Positions 50,805 to 60,672 of a DNA stretch of 64,000 bases are shown here, piece by piece (position 1 is the stretch's first letter; the number at the start of each line of letters is the position of its first letter). This stretch comes from Pseudogemmobacter lacusdianii. Lineage in GTDB: Bacteria; Pseudomonadota; Alphaproteobacteria; Rhodobacterales; Rhodobacteraceae. Location of the stretch: contig NZ_JAVDBT010000004.1 in NCBI RefSeq assembly GCF_030848395.1, forward strand, positions 124,001 to 188,000. Reading direction: 5' to 3'. Both the position numbers and the translations under genes were made by a program. The notes below the pieces were generated by a model. That model was not told the origin of the DNA and made no database searches. It worked only from the letters and a program-made list of their open reading frames with translations.

Positions 50805-51641
50805 ATGAAACTTACCTCTACATTTCTCAGTTCTTTGGTGGTTTTCGGTGCAGCCTCCTCGGTCCAAGCCCAAGACTGGGCTTCGTCCGTCGAGACCGGC
50901 TTCTTTGCAACTGATCGCTTCAGTGATGATACCGATATCGGAGAAGCACCCTTCTATGGGGTCTATATCGCTGCTGACACGACCCGCGACTTTGGCGCTT
51001 TGAAGTTCAGCTTGGATGCCCGTCTTGAACTTATGTCTGACAAAGGCATCGATGACGTTTACCAAACCGGCCCGCTGCACACCGGTGTGATCGGCGCGCA
51101 TTTGGGTCGTCAGTTGGGTGCCACCTATCTTGGCGGCTATGCGGCCTTTGGCCTCTTCGACGGTTATGACAGTGAAGATCCGATGAAGGGCTACACGATT
51201 GGCGTTGAGGCCGAGCATCAGCTTGTTTCTGGCATCAGCCTCTTTGGCCAGGTCGGCTATGCCGAGGCGATTGGCGATGAATACGACAATGAGTTCAAAG
51301 GCACCTCGGCCCGTATCGGTGTGGCGGGGGATCTGAATTCGGCTGTCAGCTACCAGCTGGCTGCGGAATATGCCTATTCCGCCGATTGCTTTGAAGACTG
51401 TGGCGACCAATGGGGCCGCTACACCGCGGTCTCGCTGGAAGTGTCTTATGACCTGAGCGAGAAGATGGAGCTCGTTGGCGTGGCACGTCACGCTAAGATC
51501 ACCGCCAATCGGGAAAACAAAGCCGAAGAGACCAACCTCTATGTCGGCGTCCGCATTCCCTTTGGCGCGACGAAGCGCAACAATCTGACCACCCCGATGG
51601 GGGCCTTCCAAGGCGCGGGCTGGATGCAGCCGCTCGATTGA
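50805..51641 (+). CDS. Outer-membrane barrel-type protein
   Basis: 278 residues. A signal peptide (MKLTSTFLSSLVVFGAASSVQAQ) precedes DWASSVETGFFATDRFSDDT. The body has amphipathic strands (FYGVYIAADTTRDFGALKFS, AHLGRQLGATYLGGYAAFG, LYVGVRIPFG), suggesting a beta-barrel. Two Cys (ADCFEDCGDQ) may form a disulfide. The last 20 residues, after VRIPFG, are an unusual polar extension not ending in an aromatic residue. Function unknown. The start at 50805 gives a proper signal peptide; the frame is open further upstream. Confidence 0.72.
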   Translation: MKLTSTFLSSLVVFGAASSVQAQDWASSVETGFFATDRFSDDTDIGEAPFYGVYIAADTTRDFGALKFSLDARLELMSDKGIDDVYQTGPLHTGVIGAHLGRQLGATYLGGYAAFGLFDGYDSEDPMKGYTIGVEAEHQLVSGISLFGQVGYAEAIGDEYDNEFKGTSARIGVAGDLNSAVSYQLAAEYAYSADCFEDCGDQWGRYTAVSLEVSYDLSEKMELVGVARHAKITANRENKAEETNLYVGVRIPFGATKRNNLTTPMGAFQGAGWMQPLD

Positions 51642-51666
51642 TCCTTATGATCTTAATCGCGGAGAA

Positions 51667-51690
51667 GGGGGCCAGTCGGCCCCCTTTTTC
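51667..51690 (+). terminator. Rho-independent terminator
   Basis: GGGGGCC-AGTC-GGCCCCC followed by TTTTTC, 26 bases after the stop of the outer-membrane protein gene. Confidence 0.93.
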
Positions 51691-51787
51691 TTAAGCTTCG
51701 GTCGGGGCGACAGTCCCTGCCCAAGATGTCGGGTTCAATCCGCGAGAGGCTGACGATATGTTCGCCCCCTGACCTTGGAGGATTCGA

Positions 51788-54109
51788 ATGACCAGTGCCG
51801 CCATGCCCCGCATTTCCCAGATCATCGCTGCCGAGATTGGCGCTGCCGCCTCGCAGGTGAATGCCGCGGTTGAGCTTTTGGATGGCGGCGCCACCGTGCC
51901 CTTCGTGGCCCGTTACCGCAAAGAGGTGACGGGGGGGCTGGACGATACCCAACTGCGCAAGTTGGAAGAGCGGCTGTCCTATTTGCGTGAATTGGAAAGC
52001 CGCCGCGCGGCGATCCTTGAGTCGATCAATGGTCAGGGCAAGATGACCGAAGCTTTGGCAGGTTCTATCGCCAAAGCCGTCACCAAGGCCGAGCTTGAGG
52101 ACATCTATCTGCCCTATAAGCCCAAGCGCCGCACCAAGGCGATGATCGCCCGCGAAGCCGGGTTGCAGGGCTTGGTCGATGCGATCTTGGCCGACCGCTC
52201 GGCGGATCCTTTGGCTTTGGCGGCAGGTTTCCTGACCGAGGGCTTTGCCGATGCCAAAGCCGCGACCGAGGGCGCGCGCGACATCTTGGCCGAAGGTCTG
52301 GCCGAAGATGCCGCCCTTCTGGGGCGGTTGCGCGATCATATGCGCAAGGTCGGCCGTCTGACCGCAAAAGTTGTGGCGGGTAAAGAGGCCGAGGGCGCGA
52401 AGTTCTCGGATTATTTCGCGCATGACGAAGCCTTTAGCGGCGCGCCGTCGCACCGAGTGTTGGCGATGTTGCGCGGCCGCAATGAAGAAATCCTTTCGGT
52501 GGATCTTGAGATCGACGCCGAGGCCAAGCGCGGCGAAAGCCCGGCCGAACGTGCTTGTGGCGCAGCCTTGGGCGCGGCGGGGCAGGGTGCTGGCGACCGT
52601 TGGCTGCGTGATGCGGCGGCTTGGGCGTGGCGGGTGAAGCTGAAAACCTCGCTCTCGCTTGATCTGATGGGCGAGCTGCGCGAGGCAGCCGAGGCCGAAG
52701 CGATTCGAGTTTTTGCGCGCAACTTGAAGGACTTGCTTCTGGCAGCTCCGGCTGGGGGCAAGGCCACGATGGGGCTTGATCCCGGCATCCGCACCGGGGT
52801 GAAGGTCGCAGTGGTCGATGCCACCGGCAAGCTTTTGGCGCATGACACGGTCTATCCGTTCCAGCCCAAGAACGATCCGCGCGGCGCGCAGGTGGCGATT
52901 GCCAAACTGATCGGCTCGCATGGCGTGAAGCTGATTGCGATCGGCAATGGCACTGCCAGCCGTGAGACCGAAAAGATGGTCTCGGACCTCTTGGATCTGC
53001 TGCCCGCGGGTGAGGCGAAACCGGTGAAAGTGGTGGTCTCTGAGGCCGGTGCTTCGGTCTATTCTGCCTCGGAATTGGCTGCGCGCGAGTTTCCTGAACT
53101 TGACGTTTCCATACGTGGCGCTGTCTCAATCGCCCGCAGATTGCAGGATCCGCTGGCAGAACTTGTCAAAATCGAACCTAAGAGCATTGGCGTCGGTCAG
53201 TATCAGCATGACGTGGACCAGCACCGTTTGGCGCGTCAGTTGGACGCCGTGGTCGAGGATGCGGTGAACGCAGTTGGGGTGGATTTGAACACCGCCTCGG
53301 CGCCGTTGTTGGCGCGGGTTTCCGGCGTGGGCTCGGGGCTTGCCGAAAGCATCGTGGCGCATCGCGATGCCAATGGCCCGTTCCAAACCCGGCGCGAGCT
53401 GTTGAAAGTCGCGCGGCTGGGGCCGAAGGCCTTTGAGCAAGCGGCGGGTTTCTTGCGGATCACGGGTGGCAAAGAGCCGCTCGATGCCTCCTCGGTTCAC
53501 CCCGAAGCCTATGATCTGGCGCGGAAAATCGTCTCGGCCTGCGGGCGCGATATCCGCAGCTTGATGGCCGATGGCGCGCCATTGAAGGCGCTGAACCCGG
53601 CCAGTTTTGTCGATGAAAAGTTCGGTCTGCCCACCGTGCGCGACATTTTGGGCGAGTTGGAAAAGCCCGGCCGCGACCCGCGCCCCAGCTTTAAAACCGC
53701 GACCTTCACCGAAGGTGTCAATGAAATCAAAGACCTGAAGCCCGGAATGGTGCTGGAAGGCACAGTGACCAACGTTGCCGCCTTTGGCGCTTTTGTGGAT
53801 GTGGGCGTGCATCAGGACGGGTTGGTGCATGTCAGCCAACTGGCCGACCGTTTTATCAAAGACCCGCATGAGGTGGTGAAGGCCGGCGATGTCGTGCAGG
53901 TCCGGGTGACCGAGGTTGACGTGCCGCGCAAACGCATTGCTTTGACGATGCGCAAAGATGGTGGCGCCTCGGCCGCATCGGCGCGGCAAGAGCGTGGAGC
54001 GGAACGCCCGAAAGGCCCGGCGCCCAAGGCGCGGATGGAGGCCGCCCCCAAAGTCGAAACCTCGTCCAACGCCTTCGCCGATGCGCTGAAAGCCAAGTTC
54101 GGCAGATAA
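51788..54109 (+). CDS. tex: Tex-family RNA-binding transcription accessory protein
   Basis: 773 residues. The N-terminal Tex/HtH region starts [20 protein letters not shown] and holds [20 protein letters not shown] YqgF/RNase H-like domain follows ([20 protein letters not shown]), then a helix-hairpin-helix region ([20 protein letters not shown]) and a C-terminal S1 domain ([19 protein letters not shown]). It binds nucleic acid and acts in transcription; it is conserved but not well understood. GGAGG lies upstream of the ATG. The last 45 residues are an Ala/Lys/Pro-rich tail. Confidence 0.95.
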   Translation: MTSAAMPRISQIIAAEIGAAASQVNAAVELLDGGATVPFVARYRKEVTGGLDDTQLRKLEERLSYLRELESRRAAILESINGQGKMTEALAGSIAKAVTKAELEDIYLPYKPKRRTKAMIAREAGLQGLVDAILADRSADPLALAAGFLTEGFADAKAATEGARDILAEGLAEDAALLGRLRDHMRKVGRLTAKVVAGKEAEGAKFSDYFAHDEAFSGAPSHRVLAMLRGRNEEILSVDLEIDAEAKRGESPAERACGAALGAAGQGAGDRWLRDAAAWAWRVKLKTSLSLDLMGELREAAEAEAIRVFARNLKDLLLAAPAGGKATMGLDPGIRTGVKVAVVDATGKLLAHDTVYPFQPKNDPRGAQVAIAKLIGSHGVKLIAIGNGTASRETEKMVSDLLDLLPAGEAKPVKVVVSEAGASVYSASELAAREFPELDVSIRGAVSIARRLQDPLAELVKIEPKSIGVGQYQHDVDQHRLARQLDAVVEDAVNAVGVDLNTASAPLLARVSGVGSGLAESIVAHRDANGPFQTRRELLKVARLGPKAFEQAAGFLRITGGKEPLDASSVHPEAYDLARKIVSACGRDIRSLMADGAPLKALNPASFVDEKFGLPTVRDILGELEKPGRDPRPSFKTATFTEGVNEIKDLKPGMVLEGTVTNVAAFGAFVDVGVHQDGLVHVSQLADRFIKDPHEVVKAGDVVQVRVTEVDVPRKRIALTMRKDGGASAASARQERGAERPKGPAPKARMEAAPKVETSSNAFADALKAKFGR

Positions 54110-54116
54110 ATTTGAA

Positions 54117-54150
54117 AAGGCGCGGGGGGTTAGCCTCCGCGCCTTATTCT
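54117..54150. terminator. Bidirectional terminator between tex and tldD
   Basis: AAGGCGCGG and CCGCGCCTT form a 9-bp stem. The minus-strand side runs into TTTTCAAATTT, a good U-tract for tldD; the plus side has TTATTCTT for tex. Confidence 0.75.
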
Positions 54151-55571
54151 TATAGTTTCGAGCCGCCCACCGTCAGCCCGCCAATCATCAGCGTCGGTTG
54201 CCCCACACCCACCGGCACCCATTGTCCGGCCTTGCCGCAATTGCCGATGCCGGGGTCCAGCTTCATATCATTGCCGATGCCGCGAATGCCCATCAGCGCG
54301 GTCGCGCCATCGCCGATCAGGGTTGCGCCAGTCAGGGCCTCGCAGACTTGTCCATTGCGGACGCGGTAGGCCTCGGTGCAGCTGAAGACGAACTTGCCCG
54401 AGGTGATATCGACCTGACCGCCGCCAAAGCCCACGGCGTAGATCCCGTCCTTCAGATCGGCCAAGATCGCTTCAGGCGCGTCCGAGCCGCCCAACATATA
54501 GGTGTTGGTCATCCGCGGCATCGGGATATGGGCAAAGCTTTCGCGCCGCCCGTTGCCGGTGGGGGCCACACCCATCAGCCGCGCGTTCTGGCGGTCTTGC
54601 ATGTAGCCGGTCAGAATTCCGTCCTCGATCAAGGTGTTACGGGCCGAAGCTGTACCTTCATCATCAAAGGTGATGCTGCCGCGACGATCGGGCAGGGTGC
54701 CATCATCCAGCACCGTCACACCTTTTGAGGCGATCTGTTTGCCCATCAGCCCGGCAAAAGCCGAGGTGCCCTTGCGGTTGAAATCGCCCTCCAGCCCGTG
54801 GCCAATCGCCTCGTGCAGCAAGATGCCCGGCCAGCCCGGCCCCAGGACCACATCCATCATCCCCGCAGGGGCGGGGACGGCGGAAAGGTTGACGCGGGCG
54901 ATGCGCAACGCCTCATCGACCATAGGTTTCCAATGGCTGGGCTCCAAGAGCCCCGCCAGCCCGTGCCGCCCACCCGCACCAGTGCCGGCAGATTCGCGGC
55001 GACCGTTTTCTTCCAAGATCACCGAGACATTCAGCCGCGCCATCGGGCGCATATCGCTGAAGCGCAGACCTTCGGGACGAAGGATTTCAATCTCTTGCAG
55101 GCTGGCCGAGAGGCTGGCGCTGACCTGCACCACGCGCGGATCGGCGGCGCGGGCATAGGCGTCAATCTCGCGCAGGATGTCGATCTTGGCGGCGAAGGTC
55201 GCATCGGCCAGCGGGTCGACCTCGGCGTAAAGGTGGCGATTGGTGCGGGTCGGCGCATCGGCCAAAGTGCCGCCGCCATCGCCCACGGCCAGACGGGCGG
55301 TGTCGGTGGCGCGCTTCAAAGCGGCTTCGCTGATTTCGGTCGAATGCGCATAGCCCGCGACTTCGCCTTTCACCGCGCGCAGGCCAAAGCCTTCCGAGGC
55401 ATCATAGCTGGCGGTGCGGATGCGGGCATCGTCCAAGACAAGGCTCTCGCCCCGGCGGCGCTCGAGGAACAATTCACCATCTTCGGCCCCGGCAGTGGCC
55501 TCACGCAGCCGCGCCAAAGCGGCGGCTTCGTCGAGATGGGTCTCGAAGGGGCGGAACGGAGCATCGGTCAT
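54150..55571 (-). CDS. tldD: TldD, metalloprotease subunit
   Basis: 473 residues. The zinc motif is LLHEAIGHGLEGDFNRKG at about 260, and downstream SFAHIPMPRMTNTYMLGGSD and FVFSCTEAYRVRNGQVCEA are conserved in the family. TldD works with TldE (PmbA) to degrade unfolded peptides and to process some peptide natural products. tldE is not in the window. It is convergent with tex. AAAGG lies upstream of the ATG. Confidence 0.94.
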   Translation of the reverse strand: MTDAPFRPFETHLDEAAALARLREATAGAEDGELFLERRRGESLVLDDARIRTASYDASEGFGLRAVKGEVAGYAHSTEISEAALKRATDTARLAVGDGGGTLADAPTRTNRHLYAEVDPLADATFAAKIDILREIDAYARAADPRVVQVSASLSASLQEIEILRPEGLRFSDMRPMARLNVSVILEENGRRESAGTGAGGRHGLAGLLEPSHWKPMVDEALRIARVNLSAVPAPAGMMDVVLGPGWPGILLHEAIGHGLEGDFNRKGTSAFAGLMGKQIASKGVTVLDDGTLPDRRGSITFDDEGTASARNTLIEDGILTGYMQDRQNARLMGVAPTGNGRRESFAHIPMPRMTNTYMLGGSDAPEAILADLKDGIYAVGFGGGQVDITSGKFVFSCTEAYRVRNGQVCEALTGATLIGDGATALMGIRGIGNDMKLDPGIGNCGKAGQWVPVGVGQPTLMIGGLTVGGSKL

Positions 55572-55648
55572 CTAAAGAGGCCTTTCAGGGAACCCAACCA
55601 ACCTAGGCGCGGCGGGCCTGACCCGCAAGGCGGGGCGGCGCATCGTCG

Positions 55649-56473
55649 TCACGGTCGTAAATAAGCCTGCCAGATAAAACCAATTTCCTGCTGCCAAGTG
55701 GCGGGATCGTAGATCGCCCCATGGCCGCGACCGGGGGCCGGGGACAGCTCTTTTGGCGCGGGAGCAGCTTCAAATAGGGCCAATCCCAACTCAAAGGGGA
55801 TCAGCTGGTCAGCCTCACCGTGGAAGACGAAAAGCGGGGTGTTGATCTCAGCAATCCGATCGATCGAGCGATATTGATCCCACATCAGCCAACGCACAGG
55901 CAGCCAAGGGTAAAGCCGCGCCGCAGCATCGGCGGTGGAGGTATAGGGGGCTTCAAGCACCAAAGCCGCAACCGGAGCATCAGTAGGTTGGTCAGCCGCC
56001 AGCCGCACCGCAACGCCGGTTCCCAGCGACTCGCCCACCAAGGCGATGTCACGGGGGGCCAAGCCTTGCTCGAGCAAGAAGCCGAAAGCGGCGGCGGCAT
56101 CTTGGTGAAATCCCTCCTCACTGGGAGAGCCTTCGCTGCTGCCATAGCCGCGATAATGCAAGAAGGCCGTGCCAAACCCTGCGTCGCGATAGGCGGTCCA
56201 GCGATCGCGCCGGTCTGCAATCTCTCCGCCATTGCCTTGAAAATAAAGCACAACAGGCGCGCCATCCGTGGGAGGCGCATACCAAAGCTGCAGTTTGGTA
56301 CCATCCTTTGCCGTCAGTTCATAATCTTGGGCATCCGCAAAGCCCGCCACCTCGGGCGAGGGGCCGCGTTGGCTTGGGAAATATTGAAACTGGCGTTGAA
56401 AGAGCAGCATGGCCAGAACCGCAGCAAGATAGGCGGCCGCCAAAACGGCAATGGCAATTACGGCGTAACGCAT
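55649..56473 (-). CDS. Alpha/beta hydrolase (BEM46/ABHD13-like), membrane-anchored
   Basis: 274 residues. An N-terminal membrane helix (about 4-24, [20 protein letters not shown]) is followed by the hydrolase domain: [17 protein letters not shown] (oxyanion region), [17 protein letters not shown], nucleophile Ser in [16 protein letters not shown], Asp in [11 protein letters not shown] and a likely His in GRGHGAIYD. Natural substrate unknown. GGAGGG precedes the ATG. It lies upstream of tldD on the same strand and is divergent from ctaC. Confidence 0.87.
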   Translation of the reverse strand: MRYAVIAIAVLAAAYLAAVLAMLLFQRQFQYFPSQRGPSPEVAGFADAQDYELTAKDGTKLQLWYAPPTDGAPVVLYFQGNGGEIADRRDRWTAYRDAGFGTAFLHYRGYGSSEGSPSEEGFHQDAAAAFGFLLEQGLAPRDIALVGESLGTGVAVRLAADQPTDAPVAALVLEAPYTSTADAAARLYPWLPVRWLMWDQYRSIDRIAEINTPLFVFHGEADQLIPFELGLALFEAAPAPKELSPAPGRGHGAIYDPATWQQEIGFIWQAYLRP

Positions 56474-56806
56474 CTTAAACCCTCCGGCTTAAGGCCTTTG
56501 CTAACGGGGCAGGGCAGGGGGGCGCAAGGGCGGCTGACCTGCGCCAAAGGGTTTGGGTGCGAAATGCCAAGGCGGGCAAACTGCCTTGGATCACCGCTGG
56601 CACGCGCTACCCGGAGCCGCGCCTTGCTGCGACATCGGTGGCCCCGCCACGGCCTTGGCTGCCAGTGCCGATCTGTCGCAACGGTTTCTCTTGTCGTTCC
56701 CCGCCCGATATGGTTTTACAGGGGCTGGAAACTACGGGATTTCGGGGGATTCCCCCGACTACCCAGGGACAAGCGACACGGGTCGCTCCGGCAAACGGGA
56801 AGAGAT
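56474..56806. promoter_or_regulatory. Divergent spacer with palindrome upstream of ctaC
   Basis: 333 bases without a recognised gene. TCGGGGGA-T-TCCCCCGA at 56743-56759 is a perfect 17-bp palindrome about 50 bases before the ctaC start, a good place for an operator. Purine-rich and GC-skewed stretches near 56510-56540 are otherwise unremarkable. No confident -35/-10 pair was found. Confidence 0.45.
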
Positions 56807-57862
56807 ATGCGTCTTTCGACTTACCTCAAGGGAACAGGGGCTCTGGCCCTCGCGGCAACCACCTTTCCCGGAGCGATTCTGGCTCAGGGTCTGGAGATCG
56901 TCGGCCAGCCGATTGACAAGGAAATGCACTTCCAGCCCGCCGCAACCAGCCTCGCGGTTGAGCAGCAGTGGCTGGACAACATGACCCTTTATATCATCAC
57001 AGCTGTGGTGATCTTCGTCTGTGCGCTGCTTTTGTATGTGATCTTGCGCTTCAACCAAAAAGCCAATCCGACGCCGCGCAAATTCACCCATAATACGCCG
57101 CTTGAAGTGGCATGGACTTTGGTGCCGATCGTGGTGCTGATCTTCATCGGCTTCTTCTCGCTGCCCGCGCTGTTCAGCCAGCAAGAAATGCCCAAAGGCG
57201 ATGTGGTCATCAAAGTGACCGGTCACCAGTGGTATTGGAACTACGAATACCCCGGTGAAGACGTCAGCTTCGACAGCTACATGATCGGTGGCATTCCGCT
57301 GGACGGCAACAACACCCTGACCCCGAAGGTTGAAGAAGAGCTGGCTGCCGCTGGCTACAGCCGTGACCAATGGCTCTTGGCGACCGACACTGCGATGGTG
57401 GTTCCGGTTGGCAAAGATGTCTTGCTGCAGATCACCGCTGCGGACGTGATCCACAGCTGGAAGATCCCGGCCTTTGCCGTGATGCAAGACGCTGTGCCGG
57501 GCCGTCTGGCGCAAGCTTGGTTCCGTGCGGACCGTGAAGGCGTCTATTTCGGTCAGTGCTCGGAACTTTGCGGCAAGGACCACGCTTTCATGCCCATCAC
57601 CGTTAAGGTGGTTTCGGAAGCGGCTTATGCCGATTGGTTGGCCCAAGCCAAAGGTGGCAACGTGATCTTCGGCGCTGCTCCGGCTGTTGAAGCCGCTGCA
57701 GAAGCTCCGGCCGCTGAAGCTGCTGCTCCGGCTGCTGAGGTCGAAGCTCCGGCTGCTGAGGTCGAGGCCGCTGCGCCTGAAGCTGCAGCTCCTGCCGCTG
57801 AAGTTGAGGCCGCTGCGCCTGAAGCTGAAGCTCCGGCTGCTGAAGCCGAAGCTGCAAACTGA
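56807..57862 (+). CDS. ctaC: Cytochrome c oxidase subunit II
   Basis: 351 residues. A signal peptide ([14 protein letters not shown]) is followed by two membrane helices and a periplasmic CuA domain with [40 protein letters not shown] and the copper-binding [13 protein letters not shown]. It passes electrons from cytochrome c to subunit I, which is not in the window. The C-terminal 55 residues are a repetitive Ala/Glu/Pro/Val tail (APAAEVEA and similar) not needed for the core fold. The ATG at 56807 has GGAAGAG upstream. Confidence 0.95.
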   Translation: MRLSTYLKGTGALALAATTFPGAILAQGLEIVGQPIDKEMHFQPAATSLAVEQQWLDNMTLYIITAVVIFVCALLLYVILRFNQKANPTPRKFTHNTPLEVAWTLVPIVVLIFIGFFSLPALFSQQEMPKGDVVIKVTGHQWYWNYEYPGEDVSFDSYMIGGIPLDGNNTLTPKVEEELAAAGYSRDQWLLATDTAMVVPVGKDVLLQITAADVIHSWKIPAFAVMQDAVPGRLAQAWFRADREGVYFGQCSELCGKDHAFMPITVKVVSEAAYADWLAQAKGGNVIFGAAPAVEAAAEAPAAEAAAPAAEVEAPAAEVEAAAPEAAAPAAEVEAAAPEAEAPAAEAEAAN

Positions 57863-57870
57863 CGTTCTCT

Positions 57871-57896
57871 GCCTTGGCTTTCTCTGAAGCCAAGGC
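57871..57896 (+). other. 10-bp stem-loop between ctaC and ctaB
   Basis: GCCTTGGCTT and AAGCCAAGGC, loop TCTCTG, eight bases past the ctaC stop. It lacks a U-run, so it probably protects the ctaC mRNA 3' end or attenuates, giving more subunit II than assembly factor. Confidence 0.6.
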
Positions 57897-57962
57897 AACA
57901 GGATCCAAGGCTGGCGACGGGGCGCGCCCAAGGGGCGTGGCCCGTTCAAACCGAGGTATAAG

Positions 57963-58907
57963 ATGACCGATATCAGCACATTCGAACAACCCAAAGGCCT
58001 GCCGCATGAGGCGGGCTTTGGTGACTATGTGCAGCTCTTGAAGCCGCGCGTGATGTCGCTGGTCGTCTTCACGGCCTTCGTGGGGCTTATGGTCGCGCCG
58101 GTGTCGCTGCACCCGGTTGAGGCATTTGCCGCGATCCTCTTCATCGCTCTTGGGGCAGGGGCCTCGGGCGCTTTGAACATGTGGTGGGACGCCGATATCG
58201 ACGCCATCATGAAACGCACCCAAAGCCGTCCGATCCCCTCGGGTCGCATTCCGGCGGGTGAGGCGGCGGCGATCGGCTTGACGCTTTCTTGCATCGCGGT
58301 TGTGATGCTGGCTTTGGCCACCAATATTCTGGCCGGCGCGCTTCTGGCCTTCACGATCTTCTTTTACGCCGTAATTTACTCGATGTGGCTGAAGCGCTGG
58401 ACGCCGCAGAACATCGTGATCGGCGGCGCGGCTGGCGCTTTCCCTCCGATGGTGGGTTGGGTTGCTGCCACCGGACATATCGGCATCGAGGCGGTGCTGA
58501 TGTTCGCCTTCATCTTCATGTGGACGCCGCCCCATTTCTGGGCTTTGGCGCTCTTTATGAAATCCGACTATAGCGCGGCGGGCGTGCCGATGTTGACGGT
58601 GACCCATGGTCGCAAAGTCACCCGCGCCCATATCCTGGGCTATACGCTTGCTCTGGTTCCGGTGCCGGTTGCCGCTGCTTTCACCTCGATCGGCGGCCCC
58701 TTGTCGCTGGCGGTGGCGATCGGTTTGAACATCTGGTTCGTGATCGGCGCCTTCCGCATCTGGTTCCGCCCTGAAGCTGCGGCCGAGGCCGATGGCTATA
58801 AGGTTGAAAAGCGCTTCTTTGCGTTCTCGATCCTCTATCTCTTCTTGCAGTTCGGTGCTTTCCTCGCGGATGTGCTGCTGCGTCCCTATGGTATTGGTGG
58901 TTGGTAA
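57963..58907 (+). CDS. ctaB: Protoheme IX farnesyltransferase (heme O synthase)
   Basis: 314 residues, about eight or nine membrane helices. The prenyltransferase motif is LNMWWDADIDAIMKRTQSRP with both Asp residues, and the second is MWTPPHFWALALF. It adds a farnesyl group to heme b, making heme O, the precursor of heme A for the aa3 oxidase. The TAA stop abuts the ATG of the next gene with no gap. Confidence 0.95.
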   Translation: MTDISTFEQPKGLPHEAGFGDYVQLLKPRVMSLVVFTAFVGLMVAPVSLHPVEAFAAILFIALGAGASGALNMWWDADIDAIMKRTQSRPIPSGRIPAGEAAAIGLTLSCIAVVMLALATNILAGALLAFTIFFYAVIYSMWLKRWTPQNIVIGGAAGAFPPMVGWVAATGHIGIEAVLMFAFIFMWTPPHFWALALFMKSDYSAAGVPMLTVTHGRKVTRAHILGYTLALVPVPVAAAFTSIGGPLSLAVAIGLNIWFVIGAFRIWFRPEAAAEADGYKVEKRFFAFSILYLFLQFGAFLADVLLRPYGIGGW

Positions 58908-59129
58908 ATGGCGATCCACGTCACTCATGAACTGCACAAGCGCCGCTTTAGCCGCAATCTTGGCCTTGGCCTTGTGCTGGCGGCCTTTGTGGTCTTGGTC
59001 TTCGCGTTGAGCGTGGTCAAAGTCACCCGGGGTGACCCGATGAAGGGCTATGACCACACGCCGTCGGCAGGCCATCTGCCGCGGGTTGATGCCGAGCCGG
59101 CGGCCGTCGATTCGGGAGTGCAGCCATGA
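58908..59129 (+). CDS. Small membrane protein in cytochrome aa3 operon
   Basis: 73 residues: [20 protein letters not shown] leads into one membrane helix ([13 protein letters not shown]) and a short periplasmic tail. It starts directly after ctaB and overlaps ctaG by ATGA. Short single-helix proteins in this position occur in the cta operons of Paracoccus and Rhodobacter (sometimes named CoxF-like) and are presumed assembly or accessory factors; function is not established. Confidence 0.8.
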   Translation: MAIHVTHELHKRRFSRNLGLGLVLAAFVVLVFALSVVKVTRGDPMKGYDHTPSAGHLPRVDAEPAAVDSGVQP

Positions 59130-59734
59130 AACGCCCGGCTTTTTGGCTGCGCATGTCGCCGCAAAATCGCACGATGACCGGCCTTTTGGGCGTCGCGGCT
59201 GTGATGACCTCGCTCTCCTTTGCCGCAGTGCCGTTCTACGACTGGTTCTGCCGCGTGACCGGCTATGCAGGTACCACCGCAGTGGCAACGTCGGAATCCG
59301 ATGTTGTGCTCGACCAGACGATGCTTGTGCGCTTTGATGCTTCGACCAGCGCGGGCATGCCGTGGGAATTCAAGCCGGTGCAGAAAGAGATGGAGGTGCA
59401 GATCGGCGCCACCAATCTGGCTTTCTATGAGGCCTATAACCCGACCGATCGGGTGATTGCGGGCACCGCTGGCTTCAACGTCGCCCCCGATACTGCGGGC
59501 GGCTACTTTGCTAAGATCGAATGCTTCTGCTTTACCGAGCAGGTGCTGCAACCCGGTGAACGGGTGTCGATGCCGGTCAGTTTCTATATTGACCCGGCGA
59601 TCGTTGACGACCGGGAAGGAAAGTTCGTCAAAGCGATCACCTTGAGCTATACATTCCATACCACCGCTTTGCCCGACCAGCAGGCCGCGCTGGATTTGGA
59701 CAACGTGGCGGCCCCAGCGGCCGTGCGCAACTGA
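59126..59734 (+). CDS. ctaG: Cytochrome c oxidase assembly protein CtaG (Cox11)
   Basis: 202 residues. One N-terminal membrane helix (about 17-38) anchors a periplasmic domain with [16 protein letters not shown], VGAFYxYNP-like YEAYNPTD, and the copper motif [15 protein letters not shown] near 130. It delivers copper to the CuB centre of subunit I. It is translationally coupled to the small protein before it by ATGA. Identification is firm. Confidence 0.95.
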   Translation: MKRPAFWLRMSPQNRTMTGLLGVAAVMTSLSFAAVPFYDWFCRVTGYAGTTAVATSESDVVLDQTMLVRFDASTSAGMPWEFKPVQKEMEVQIGATNLAFYEAYNPTDRVIAGTAGFNVAPDTAGGYFAKIECFCFTEQVLQPGERVSMPVSFYIDPAIVDDREGKFVKAITLSYTFHTTALPDQQAALDLDNVAAPAAVRN

Positions 59735-59772
59735 GCTAGAATAAGACGGGAAACGAGGGAAGCTAACACGCC

Positions 59773-60603
59773 ATGGCCCACGAAAAGAATCACGACTACC
59801 ACGTCCTGCCGCCCTCGATATGGCCGTTCCTCGGCGCCCTTGGCGGTTTCATCATGCTGTTCGGAGCTGTGCTCTGGACCTCGCCGCAGGTGCCCTCGGA
59901 CAGCTTCTGGAGCCAGCCTTGGCTCTTCATGATGGGCGTTGCCTTGGTGCTTTACGTCATGTTCGGCTGGTGGAGCGATGTCACCCGTGAGGGCAACAAC
60001 GGCGTCGACCACACCCCGGTTGTGGGCATTGGCCTGCGCTATGGCATGCTGCTCTTCATCACCTCGGAAGTCATGTTCTTCGTGGCATGGTTCTGGGCCT
60101 TCTTCAAACAGCGCATGTATCCGATGGGGCCGGAAAGCCCGATGGTTGACGGCGTCTACCCGCCGGTTGGCATCGAGACCTTCGATCCTTGGCACCTGCC
60201 GTTCATCAACACGCTCATCCTGCTGCTTTCGGGCTGCGCTGTAACTTGGGCGCACCACGCTCTGGTGCATGAGAACAACCGCAAAGACCTGATCACCGGC
60301 CTCAGCATTGCTGTCGCTTTGGGGGTCATCTTCACCGGTCTGCAAGCTTACGAATACAGCCACGCGGCCTTTGACTTTGCGGGCAGCATGTATGCAGGCG
60401 CCTTCTACATGGCGACCGGCTTCCACGGCGCGCACGTCATTATCGGTACCGTCTTCTTGGCTGTTTGCTTGATCCGCGCGATCAAGGGCGACTTCACCCA
60501 GAAGAACCACCTCGGCTTTGAAGCTGCCGCTTGGTACTGGCACTTCGTGGACGTGGTCTGGCTCTTCCTCTTCTTCGCCGTCTACGTCTGGGGCCGCGGC
60601 TAA
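59773..60603 (+). CDS. ctaE: Cytochrome c oxidase subunit III
   Basis: 276 residues with seven membrane helices. It begins [20 protein letters not shown] and carries [19 protein letters not shown] and the C-terminal [20 protein letters not shown], all strongly conserved in subunit III. The protein stabilises subunit I and supports proton uptake. An unusual feature is none; the length is normal. Codon use is strongly biased, as in ctaC. Confidence 0.96.
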   Translation: MAHEKNHDYHVLPPSIWPFLGALGGFIMLFGAVLWTSPQVPSDSFWSQPWLFMMGVALVLYVMFGWWSDVTREGNNGVDHTPVVGIGLRYGMLLFITSEVMFFVAWFWAFFKQRMYPMGPESPMVDGVYPPVGIETFDPWHLPFINTLILLLSGCAVTWAHHALVHENNRKDLITGLSIAVALGVIFTGLQAYEYSHAAFDFAGSMYAGAFYMATGFHGAHVIIGTVFLAVCLIRAIKGDFTQKNHLGFEAAAWYWHFVDVVWLFLFFAVYVWGRG

Positions 60604-60627
60604 TCTCACTTCGCCTTTCGGGGCATG

Positions 60628-60652
60628 CGCGGGCCCTCGGGCCCGCGTTTTC
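60628..60652 (+). terminator. Terminator or attenuator between ctaE and surf1
   Basis: CGCGGGCC-CTCG-GGCCCGCG followed by TTTTC, 25 bases past the ctaE stop. As surf1 continues downstream on the same strand, it probably reduces surf1 transcription. Confidence 0.75.
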
Positions 60653-60672
60653 ATTTCAAGAGGCTGGTAAGC

